Positions 47,285-57,440 of a stretch of DNA of 64,000 nt are shown here, piece after piece (position 1 is the first letter of the stretch; the number at the start of each line of letters is the position of its first letter). Origin of the DNA: Boswellia sacra (taxonomy: Eukaryota; Streptophyta; Magnoliopsida; Sapindales; Burseraceae); contig SNVD02005007.1 in NCBI GenBank assembly GCA_013180625.2, forward strand, positions 62,001-126,000, read 5' to 3'. The position numbers and the translations under genes were made by a program. The notes under the pieces were generated by a model. That model was not told the origin of the DNA. It saw nothing but the letters and a program-made list of their open reading frames with translations, and ran no database searches.

Positions 47285-47660
47285 ACGATGACGAGTGTCG
47301 GTCTTCGCTCGACACTCGACATAACGTGTCGAGTCTTGTTAGATGCATGAATCGACACTCACCATCGGGGCATTTTTTAAGATATCGAGTGTCGGTTTCG
47401 TGGAACCGACATCTCGATTTATCGAACCATGTCTCCTACACTCAATATCGTTGTAATGGGAATGTTGAGTGTCGGTTTCATGTAAAATGACCTGATGGCG
47501 AGTGTCAGTTTGTGCATCCGATAAGACTCGATAGGTTTCTTGCACGAACCACTTTCATCGAGTGTCGAGTGGATTCTGAATCTGACACTCGACACAATTG
47601 TGTGTCGTGTGATATCGAGCTTTATCAAGCCCGTCGTGTGCCATCGAGTTGTGTCGAGCG
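47285..47660. repeat. TCGAGTGTCGG motif cluster in the MULE-A leader
   Basis: About ten copies of the motif or its complement, colinear with 56885-57440 in MULE-B. They lie between the terminus and the first recognised exon, in what is probably leader or intron. Confidence 0.85.
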
Positions 47661-47716
47661 TTTTGACAGTTTGCTTGTTTTATGACATTTAATTATAATG
47701 GACTTATTTTTTGTAG

Positions 47717-50700
47717 GTTGAAGCAAATGAAAAATGAATTTGGACTGTCGTTCACCCTCAAGACACTGTATGGTGAGCACTACCATGCAGTTATCACAAA
47801 TTTAGCAAGTTTGGACTGTATAGAATGGATTTGCGCGAAATTTAGTGAGAGGCAATGAAACATGTTTCTTAATACATGTTTTGGGTTTCTCCTAGACATT
47901 TGGGAGCTGTCCTTTCCGTTTCAGTTGGTGCACAAGGTGCTTCAGTGGGAGGTTAACATAGTAGGGTACGATGACAAGATGTGGTTCCTTGTTGAAGGTA
48001 AAAATATGGTGTTTGACTTACAATGTAGTTAAATAATTTTATTTTTTAGCATTTGATGGTTATAGTTGTGTTTTTTGTTACCATTATTGGCATCTTATGT
48101 TTTTTTTCCTTCTTTTTAGGAAGACTGATTCGTCGTTCTGCCCACGAGTTCGGTTTGGTTACCGGTTTGAGATTTGCTACCCCCGTGCCACCAATACCAA
48201 ATGTCTTAAATCCGTGCCCTTTGTTGGATACGTACTTCGAGGGTGACGACATGGAGCTCATGGAATTCTATCCTACACTTTGCGTATTAAATGTGTCAGC
48301 TATGTCAGACGAGGATGTCGTAAAGCTAGCCTTGTACTACGTGCTAGAGCGCTTTTTCATAGGACGGGATTGAGCCGATATGTCTCCCGTGTGTGGTTGA
48401 ATTTTGTTAACACATTGGATAATTTTAATAATTATCCATGAGGTTCGGTGTCTTATGATAAGACACTTAAAGGAATGAAAAACGCTTTGGGTGGGAGGTT
48501 AGAAAGGTATAAGAAGCGAGTCGAAGTGAAGAAGAATAAGACGATGGGGAAAGGGAAGCATTCGGAAAGATATAACTTAGAAAGGTGCCCTACGCTATTC
48601 AGGTACATACTGAAAAACAAATATGTTGACGTGTTTATTAGTTTCTTTGAGTTACAAATTTAAATACATAGTGTCATTAAAAAACCCTTATGTTATTAAG
48701 GTTTGGTTGTACAAGGCTATGCCGTACATTGGCATGATATATGGGTGAGTGGGCGAGGACTTCGCGAGGAGGATACCGTACTTGTTAAAGTAGGAGACAA
48801 AAAAAACCCCGTCGGAGGACATTGTCAAACGCGATGTCATGTTGGTTAGGAGGCTGGTATGTAAGGTTCCCCGATTTTTTTTCTTGTTTTTGGTCACAGC
48901 GAAGTAATGTTTAATTTGATGGCTTATTTATTGATGCAGGCTCGTCTACTCGTCGTTTCGGAGCCATCTGAGGCAGAGTAGATGACAGATTGGTATATTA
49001 GGCTTGCTACAGTAGTTGACATCTGGAGAAGTGCACATGTAGCATGGGCAACATCTGTGGATGCTCCTTTATTGTCCGATTAGAGGATTGAGCCACTTCC
49101 AACAGGGGATCCACCAGCTCCACCTCCTACCAGTTAGAGTTCCCCAGTTAGACCTGAGGTGGGGCCAGTCAGAGACACAGCCAGTCCTACATATGAACGT
49201 GGGCGGTCTCCGTCGCCTGCTTCCCCTGTTAGTCCTACTCCTCTAGCATTCGAGAGTCATGGTCATGAGGATCCATTCGGATCTCAACCCACTGGACATA
49301 GTTCCGTCGATGGACCTGATGTAGGGGCAGACATGGACACAGCTGGTCCCCCCATCAATCCTGCATCTATCACGTTCAACAACTATGGTCCTGTAGGCGA
49401 TTCGATTCCTCCGTCTGGTCGTGTGACCACCTATCGTGACATTTCCCCTCTTGTACACGATATCCCTTCAAGCTCGAAGGTATGTAATGAGAAAATACAT
49501 TCGTATACTTATCGTTTACTTTGATGGTTGGTTGTTTTGTAATGGTGATCGTAAATAATGATATACAGGTGTAGCCGTTCCATGATGGGTTTGAGAGCAC
49601 AGTTCTGCGTGAGCTTGTAGGACTCTGAGAGGAGATCACAACGTTACGGGCAGAGAACAAGGACATGCGGGAGGAGATAGTTCTTCTATATAAGGCTGTT
49701 GTTCTACTGGGTGGCCATTTTGGATACGCTGTCACGGTAAGTTGCACAAGTTAAAAAACAGATTTTGTGATTTCCATGATGTCACACTGCTTAACCTGAC
49801 GTTCTGGTTTGCTTTAATATAGAATTTAGATGATGGTTGGGGTGATGACGGTGAAGGTCAGGAGCCAACAGAACCTGAACCCATGGACACGAGTGTTCGT
49901 GCCGTCGATTCTCCTCCCACGGGCTTTGTTTCGCTCCGAGGTTGACGACTATTTTTGGGAAAGTATAAACGGAGCCCCTTTGTTAGTCCATCGGGTAGAA
50001 AGAGAGAGAGGGTTGAGCTACAGGAGAAAGCCTCTGACGGTCAGCATGTACAGCCAGAGGCCTCAGTTTTTCAGCCCGTAGATAGACCAAATATTCAGGC
50101 CCCCGAGGAGCCCACTGTACATCCTGGCGAGATCGCGACACAAGATGTAGACAACAGACATTGTATCCCGTGGCGTCCTGTGGACTCAGGTTCTACTATT
50201 TGACCCATGTGCCCCCATACCAGCTGCTGATTGCATCAGCTTCGATGCATGGAAGGAGGAGGAGGAGGGTGATATTGATTTGGGTGTCTGCACCGCTGGT
50301 CATGAGTTCTTCAAGACGTTGATGATGCCGTCAGAGTGGCTTGCATATGAGGTTTGTTTAACTCCTTGTCGTCTCCTCCAATATTGCAATCTATAATTGC
50401 AATATTTATTGACTACTATTACTATATGCAGCACATGGATAACTACTTGTGGATGTTACGTTGTAGAGCTCGCGATATGGGCGCAGCTGGTGTCCAGAGG
50501 TCTGCTTTCCTGGACACCACTTTCTGGGTAGGTATTTACTAAACATCTGAATTTACAGTTAATTTCTGATTCCTTCAATAAGCTAACCGTACTCATGAAA
50601 TTGCAATTAAAAGTGAAGTCGTTGTGGACACTATACTCGGATAAACTGGATGACATTAACTGTGTGAATGAGACCGATATGGTCCAGTTTGTCCTCGGGG

Positions 50701-51414
50701 AGATGCCCCTCGTTGGACGACCATAGGTCGATGTGGACAGGGTGAGTACATTTATATTCAATGTGTTAGCATGTGCTATTTTATTTGAAATGTTGTCATT
50801 GATTTTCATGTTCTCAATTTCCTTTTCAGCTCTATGTCCCTGTTAACATCGGAGACGAGCATTGGGTGGCAACTGAGGTGGATTTGAATCATCGTGTCAT
50901 AGTCATTTAGGACTCATATTTCACATACAATTTCACTAACACAGTCAGAGATGCAGTTCGATGCCTGGCAGAGTTGATACCCCGTATGGTGTCAATGGAT
51001 GTTTACGGTCTCCTTGACTACCCCGCAACCCTATACGACATTGAGCGCATCAAGGATTTGACCGAGGTGCCACAGTAGGAGGCTGAGGGAGGAGCATGCA
51101 GTGTGTACTGTTTGAAGTACATGGAGTTCTTAGTGGGGGGCATTCCACTGACAACCATTAAGGCATTCACGGACGATTTCCAGCGATAAAGAATGGCATT
51201 ACAGCTTTGGGCTTATCGCGTTCTTCCACTGGCAGAGGAGGCCGTCTCAGCTGTCATAGGGCCTGTCGAGGTTGCGGCCGTCACAGGGCCTATTGATGTT
51301 GCAGCCACCATAGGGACTGCTGATGTTGTGTCAGCGGATGTTGCGGCCACTATTGGGCATGCTGATGTTCTTTCAGTGGATGTTGAGCCGCAGCCCAGCA
51401 CGACTCTACCATGA
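47717..51414 (+). pseudogene. MULE-A DUF1985 and Ulp1-type cysteine protease gene
   Basis: Exons follow GT/AG borders. The first (47717-47998) reads NEFGLSF and EHYHAVITNL. The second (48120-48602) reads LIRRSAHEFGLVTGLRFATP, the DUF1985 signature. Later come a proline-rich part (49000-49485), a short helical exon (about 49567-49735) and the protease (50830-51185). Its triad is H (codon 50860, EHWVA), D (50911, DSYF) and C (51097, GACSVYCLKYMEF), all in one frame. Stops lie just before the aspartate (50908) and before the cysteine (51074). Other stops include 47857 and 48370. Ulp1 enzymes cut SUMO-like proteins; the role in MULEs is unknown. Confidence 0.85.
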
Positions 51415-51711
51415 TTTTGTGCCATGCACGATACACGTGTTGTCCCAGTATTTTGTCCAACATGTTACACATTTCTTCTAGTGATACACATTTTTGTATG
51501 GAGAAATTGTTATACAGTTACACGTTTGTGGATATTTACACATTTTTGTATAGTTACATATTTTGTATAGTACCACATTTTTTTCCATGTATAGAGGTAC
51601 GTACTTGCATAGTCAAGTGAAAAGGTCGGTACGAGGCGTACGTAAATACATTTTTTCCCAGATATTGGTACATACGTGTTTAATACATGAATGTTACATA
51701 CATCGACGAAG

Positions 51712-52384
51712 CACATGCATGTTCATTTCATCACCGTCAAAATCAGCATTGTATGGTGAAGTAATAGACAAATTCAGGCGGAAAGTTGAGTATGGCATAA
51801 TCTTGATTCTATGCCCCATGATAGACATTTTATAGAGACTAGGTTGACGATTAAAAAGAACAAAGTCTCCATCATTGAGGTGCCGCTCCACCTGTAATCA
51901 AAGCAGCAAGAGTTAGCAATAGTGATAGAAAGCCAATGAAAATCTAAACCAGTCAGGGATAGTGCCTTGTAACCAAGCTACAAATGGTGATCACTACTTT
52001 TCTTCAAGCAACACGGATCAAGCCTTTGACTATCATCCCTAATGATATACTTGGCACCAGTTTTGCCAGGTGGAGGATGTGGCCCATATTCAACAAGCTC
52101 CTTTAACCTGTTCTACAAATGGAAAAAGCTCCAATTATAGCAAACAACAAAAAGACTAGAAAGGATAAAATAGAAAACATGACAGGAGATATACCTTTCA
52201 ATGTTATATGGAGTCATAGTTTCGGGATATGTGAGATTTAATGCAATACTCCATTACCGATGCAGTCAGGTGGAGGAGGAGGAGGCAGAGGAGGCCACGG
52301 AGGGTAACTTATGGGTAAGTGAGTGGATTTCTCAGCTAGGACAATTATAACACCTGATCCTACCATTAATATTGATCAACTGGG
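51712..52384 (-). pseudogene. NRPB1: captured RNA polymerase II largest subunit (RPB1) segment
   Basis: Three minus-strand exons are recognised in the right order: 52259-52195 (SIALNLTYPE, then TPYNIE), 52107-51966 (LKELVEYGPHPPPGKTGAKY, IIRDDSQRLD, LKKSSDHHL) and 51891-51712 ([20 protein letters not shown] to [14 protein letters not shown]). The last holds the metal-binding NADFDGD of the polymerase active centre. Introns remain, with CAG or TACAG acceptors, so genomic DNA was captured and not cDNA. The preceding exon piece, MGK-VDFSARTIITPDPTIN (52299-52384), lies on the plus strand, so it is inverted relative to the rest. CGA to TGA and other stops disable it. It encodes no polymerase. Confidence 0.92.
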
Positions 52385-52552
52385 ATTTCTGATCCTACAT
52401 GATTAAAGAAAAAAGGAAAACATATTAACACGTCGTCGCATTGATTTATGCGGGAGCTCTGAGAGAGGAATTGTTTGTCCCTATCTAGACTTTGATGTCA
52501 TTTTAGTCTTTATTTGAGCAAAATGCCTCGTATTGGTGTACAATTTATTATT
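52385..52552. other. unassigned DNA between the RPB1 capture and the repeats
   Basis: No features recognised. Confidence 0.3.
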
Positions 52553-52656
52553 TATTCATTTGAATTAGCCTCCGATGGAATAAAATAAATACACTATATC
52601 GCTTAGAACCCGAAATAATATTACATAGAGAAAAATACCTTGTATGTATATGGCAT
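52553..52656 (+). repeat. direct repeat flanking the fold-back, left copy
   Basis: It shares with 53204-53314 the phrases TTATTCATTTGA, TAGCCTCCGATGGAATAAAA, TATCGCTTA/ACGTCGCTTA and AATAATATTA(C/T)ATAGA. Same orientation. Confidence 0.85.
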
Positions 52657-52675
52657 AATGAATCATGTTTTGCGG

Positions 52676-53147
52676 TTGACATTAAAGCAGATGAAAAGGC
52701 TAGTTGGAGTGAAAAGTTAAGGTCATCTTGTCCTGGTGACAGCGAATCAATAGCTAGTAAAGAAGAAGTTCATGTGGATGTGTTGAGAGGAGATGTGAGT
52801 TATGTAGGTTTGGAGGATTTGGGGAGAGAGACCAATGAAGTTCATGTGGATATAGTGGGTGGAGATGATAGTGATAATATGAGTTTTGTGGGTTTGGAGG
52901 ACTTTGGGTCTATTTCTGAAATCGTCCAAACCCACAAAAGTAATGTTATCACCATCATCTCCACCACTACATCCACATGAACTTCATTGGTCTTTTTCCC
53001 CAAATCCTCCAAACCTACATAACTCACATCTCCACCCAACACATCCACATGGACTTCTTCTTTACTAGGTATTGATTCACTGTCACCAGGACAAGACAAC
53101 CCTAACTTCTCACTCCAACCAGCCTTTTCATCTCCTTTAACATCAAC
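52676..53147. repeat. large fold-back: two arms of ~230 nt, loop of ~17 nt
   Basis: The left arm (52676-52903) and the right arm (52921-53147) are reverse complements with only scattered mismatches and small gaps. Both read, in the sense direction, DEKA(S/G)WSEKL, CPGDSES, SKEEVHVDVL, GDVSYVGLEDLG and TNEVHVD. The arms were therefore once the same coding sequence, now in inverted duplication. A transcript across it would form a long hairpin. It lies beside the transposase in MULE-A. The coding origin is not certain; the acidic wording would fit a linker in a MULE transposase. Confidence 0.9.
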
Positions 53148-53203
53148 CTTAAAACTTCATTGGTCCAAGTCTTACACATAGACAAAATCACGTAAATGAA
53201 AGT

Positions 53204-53314
53204 TATTCATTTGATCTAGCCTCCGATGGAATAAAATAAATAGACTACGTCGCTTACAGTAAACAAATAATATTATATAGACAAAAAAAACCCCTTGCAT
53301 ACATTTGGTAGACA
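53204..53314 (+). repeat. direct repeat flanking the fold-back, right copy
   Basis: See 52553-52656. It lies just downstream (in minus-strand terms) of the transposase end. Confidence 0.85.
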
Positions 53315-53329
53315 TCATCCCATGTCATG

Positions 53330-54285
53330 AAGTGGAACTGGGTTTCAGCAAGTTTGACGATTGTGCCCGGAACTTCCACACCGCCCGCAAGTTCGAGATG
53401 AGCTAGACTCACCGACGAAAGGGATTCATTTCCTCCAAGACCGATCGGTTGGTCTCCTCATGACTTGCGATAGAACGACTCTACTGCGTACCTCCTCAAG
53501 AACCATCCATCCTCACTAACTCCAACAGGAACAAGTAGCAGAGCATATGCATGTAGTAATGTTTCAGTCGTATACCAATGGGCACAATAATCATGGCACG
53601 TCAGTAGGTTCATACGTCTGCAAACAACTAATACATAAGCACACGGAAGCTGGTCAAGATCAAACACCCTGCACGTGCATGTCCGAGCGTGCATGTCAAT
53701 GATGCTAACACGATCGTTGCCTCTCACCTCGTATATAGTAAGAGAAATACCACTAACCCTAATACTTTCGCCCTCCTTTAAACCCTCCTCCATCAACTTG
53801 TTAGGCCACGGCAAGAGATGTAATTCTGAGTTAGCAAATAATTGTCGACGCTCATAGAACCATTGCTGCAAGTTCACCTGGTAATAATCTACTAACAATG
53901 TAATAGGAAGGAATCGCACATGTCGCAAGCAACTATTCATCGACTCAGCTATATTTGTTGTCATGATGTTATAACGTCGGCCATGAAACTGTAAACGTGC
54001 CCATTTATCGACTCCAATCTCTCGAAGATAAATTGTTGCTGCAGGCATATACGATTCAATTTGCCGCATATGATAGTTGAAATCAGTACAGTGATATGTC
54101 CTTGCAGCTCCGGAGTATATGCCTAACAAAGTCTTGCTCTTGAACGTGGCCTTCAAGTTACCCTTCACATGATGAGTGCACAATCCATGCAGTGCATGAG
54201 GAAAAACTTCTACAATAGCTCTTTTAATGCTACGATGACGGTCAGAAATGAAAACAAGGTTTCGGACAGTGCAGGAAGGAAAGAG
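53330..54285 (-). pseudogene. MULE-A transposase (MuDR type), C-terminal half
   Basis: The minus strand reads LVFISDRHRSIKRAI at about 54275, then FPHALHGLCTHHVKGNLK and, from 54183, one open frame. It includes WARLQFHGRRYNIMTTNIAE, then a SWIM zinc finger, CTCRVFDLDQLPCAY, where the usual final histidine is tyrosine. The frame closes at 53458 with a shift; a tail is still readable (VPGTIVKLAE, about 53370). Everything N-terminal to SDRH is missing because the terminal repeat begins at about 54300. Transposase would cut the MULE ends; without its N-terminal half and with the finger changed it cannot. Confidence 0.9.
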
Positions 54286-54339
54286 TGACGATGGTTCTTT
54301 TCTTTTCTTTCTTCTTTCTTTTCATCAGCGAATTATGAA

Positions 54340-54448
54340 GGGCATTTTAGTCATTTTTTGAAGAAAGTGTGTATGGCATGAAAATTTTTTAGGATGTGTC
54401 TAAATTTCACTAAAGGCCCATAATTCTGTCTATTTTTTCAATTTTTTT
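54340..54448 (-). repeat. MULE-A right terminal inverted repeat
   Basis: Complemented, it reads AAAAAATTGAAAAAATAGAC, then TTATGGGCCTTTAGTG, TTTTCATGCCATA and ACTTTCTTCAAAAAATGAC. It matches 56281-56395 in inverted orientation and, with more change, both ends of MULE-C. Confidence 0.85.
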
Positions 54449-55825
54449 AAAAAGATTAAATAAAGAGCTTGTTTTATTTAACAATAAACGAAAGAAAGAT
54501 TAGGATAACTTCTTATCTTTGGTTGTTAATTTCAATAGTTAATTGGATGATAACCCTACAGTTGATTTGTAATTACATGTCTAGTGGTGGAGAATGATCC
54601 CTTGATCATGTTTTTATCATTGTTATTACTCCTCGTTATTAAAATTCTTGTTATTGAAATTTTTGTTTCGTTATTTCTTTAATTATAATTTTTTTCATTT
54701 AATTAATCAAATAAAACCCTTCTTTAATTTAATTGTTATAACAAATTTAATTAGAATCAATCATGATGAAAATAATATTTTATTTATCATTGTATTATTG
54801 ATACGATTAGTATACTTGTTAATTTTAAATACATCATACATAATCAAAGTTGCCTTGCTTGTAATCCTATTGTTCGTTTGAATTTGATTTTTCCATGTTG
54901 CATTAATGTTCCAGCTTGCTCTTAATTTGATTTGACTATCAAGTAGCTTTTTGTTGCACTAGGAGTGGCCGTCTGCGCAACCGTTAAATTCCATGCTGCG
55001 ATCAATTGCGTTTGATCATTTTGGACGCTATTATATATATTCTCATCTTATTGAATACTTTTGTTAGTTTTTGGACTTTCAAGATTAATCTAGCACTTTT
55101 GACGATTAAGCAATTAAAAGATTAAGAGAACTGTGGACAAAATGCGTTGTACAGCCGCCCCCATTAGACGCGCATAGGACCCGCCGGCCTACGCGGCAAT
55201 AGTCCGGCACAGTTTTCTTTATTTATTTAGTTTTAATATATTAAATTTATAATACTATAACTAATTTAAATTTATGGTAATTATAAATACTTAAAAAATC
55301 ACATCTATTTTAACTTTATTCAATTTTGAAATCAAATTTATCATACATATAGTAATGACCTGTAAACAACTTAACAACTTCAAATATCAATTTTATCAAA
55401 CGCTTTATAGATTCTTTTTGTAGGACAAATAAATTAATTTTGTCCACACATAGATAAGAACTTTACAGTATATTTAAGTTATCATAAAATAGATAAAAAT
55501 TCAGTCTAAAGAAAATTTGAGTCCTTAGAAAATGCCCTATACAAACAAATATATATAGATGATTAGCACAAAAGAAACAATGTAAGCTGATGATGCCATG
55601 GCAAGCAAAGAGAGAGCAGTGCTTTAGGCTGTGAAAAATAAATAAAATATTGTAATCATGGATGACTGCCGAATTCTAACGATACCTAGATTTTATTGGA
55701 AAAGGATTTTGCATGTTAGGAATTTTATGTAGAAGATTAGCAGCCAAAAAAAAAAGTACAATGATGTATTGGAGGGTTCGCGCTCTTGGCTGCCAATTAA
55801 AAAACCTAAAATTATTTTTTCCAAA
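54449..55825. other. intergenic DNA, nothing firm
   Basis: AT-rich with no gene recognised. The part at 55063-55115 resembles 43757-43815. Confidence 0.4.
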
Positions 55826-55925
55826 GACTAGCCGAGGAAATTAACGCGGTTATTGTTTCCGTCAACTGCCGTCTCTCGCCAGAGCATCGGTATCCATGTT
55901 AATATGAAGATGGTGTCTCTTGCCG
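55826..55925 (+). pseudogene. second, highly truncated carboxylesterase remnant
   Basis: It reads RLAEEINAVIVSVNCRLSPE, then HRYPC, a stop and YEDG. This is the part just after the HGGG motif in plant carboxylesterases and matches RLARELNAVIVSVNYRLAPE in the gene at 33500. Only about 95 bp are preserved; the nucleophile and the rest are absent. It shows that the family once had a second copy here. Confidence 0.85.
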
Positions 55926-56280
55926 TTATATGGTCAGTGATGGTTTTTTATTTAAGGGAAAAGGGAGAATAGAGATTTATCCGTTGTTTAAAAGATTTTG
56001 CCCTTGTTTAAACAATAGAATAGGGCTTCAAAGAGTATATAGGTGGAGGCTATTTGGCACCAATTACTATATTATACAAAAAACCTCATTCAAAGTTGCA
56101 TAGGTTTCTAACAAATTCATTTCATAAAAGAGTAATATAGTGAACCTAATAATTAGGTTTATATGTCTAGTTTGGGCTTTACAAATATGTCCTTTATCCT
56201 CAAGAAGACCTAAGCCCTATGAATTCTACCGGCTCGCTCCCACATTAGTATTGTTTTTTTCATTTCGGTTAATCTAAAGG
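55926..56280. other. intergenic DNA before MULE-B
   Basis: No further carboxylesterase sequence was recognised downstream of the remnant. Confidence 0.4.
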
Positions 56281-56884
56281 GAAAATTGAAAAAATAAACA
56301 AAATTATTGGCCTTTAGTAAAATATAGACCTGTCCAGAAAAATTTTGATTGTATAGACACTTTCTTCATTAAATGACTAAAATGCCATTTGAAATTCAAT
56401 TTATTCATAAACTCTTTATTTCCCTCTTCCCTCCACTTACCTCCCATAACCGTGCCCTATTTTCATAACCATCTGTTATTGTCCAGCTTCCAATACCCCT
56501 CGACACCGTCGAAAATACAGTTTGAAACGCAGTAAGAGGAACGAGGAACGACCATCCTTTGAGAAGCAAGAGAGAAGCAAAAGCATTCAATTCGGGTAAG
56601 TTATGATTTCAATTTTTTTGTTTTTATAATTTTTTGCTCGTTTTCTTGATCATTTGAAGTGATATTTCCCTCATGAAGAATGAAAATAACCTTTAGATTA
56701 GGCATAACCCGAATGAATAGAGATTAGGGATTTGGGCTAGATTTTAGGGATTTGAATTTGGGGATTGAGTTTGGGCTCTATTTTGTAATTATTTTGTGTT
56801 TGTGGGGCTAAATGAAGTGTTATTTGGTTGATTTTTTGGTTTGATGTATGTAAAAATGGTGGAAACTGACCCGTTTCTTCGTGA

Positions 56885-57440
56885 CGAAGACGATGGCGAG
56901 TGTCGGTCTTCGCTCGACACTTGACATAACGTGTCGAGTCCTGTTGGATGCACGGACTGACACTCGCCATCAGGGCATTTTCGAAGACATCGAGTATCGG
57001 TTTCGTGTAAACCTACATCTCGATCTTTCGAAACCATGTCTCCGACACTCCACATCGTTATAATTGAAATGTCGAGTGTCGGTTTTATGTAAAATGCCCT
57101 GATGGCGAGTGTCAGTTGAAGCATCCGATAGGACTCGACACATTTCTTCGACGACCTATTTTCACTTTTATCGTTGCACCAAAACCATGTCCCTGACACT
57201 CAATGATATGTAATTATGGCGTCGAGTGTCGGTTTAATGGGCTTCGGATGTCGTTGTCGGTTAACGTGAAACTGACGATCGATGAAAGTGAAAACACTGG
57301 TGTCGAGTGTTGGATGTCCGTCGTAGCGTATGTCGGCTGCAGGATTCAGACAAAAGTTTCTTCAAAAACTCGATGGATTGCATCGAGCATCGATTTTTCT
57401 ATTCGAGCTCTATCGAGCGAGTCGTGTTCCGTCAAATTGT
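56885..57440. repeat. TCGAGTGTCGG motif cluster in the MULE-B leader
   Basis: About fifteen copies in both orientations, colinear with 47285-47660 but about 180 bp longer. Confidence 0.85.

Larger units (their letters stand above)
46706..54448. mobile_element. MULE-A: Mutator-like element with Ulp1-type gene
   Basis: The right terminal repeat (54340-54448) is the inverted counterpart of the MULE-B left terminus. At the left, only the inner part is recognisable (GATGCCATAGACACTTTC, then AATGACTAAAATGCCC, from about 46710). Between them lie the DUF1985/Ulp1 pseudogene (plus), captured RPB1 DNA, a fold-back and a truncated transposase (minus), so the two genes converge. The layout fits Kaonashi-type MULEs, which carry a Ulp1-like protease gene. 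All frames are broken. The left end is probably disturbed by an LTR. Confidence 0.8.
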
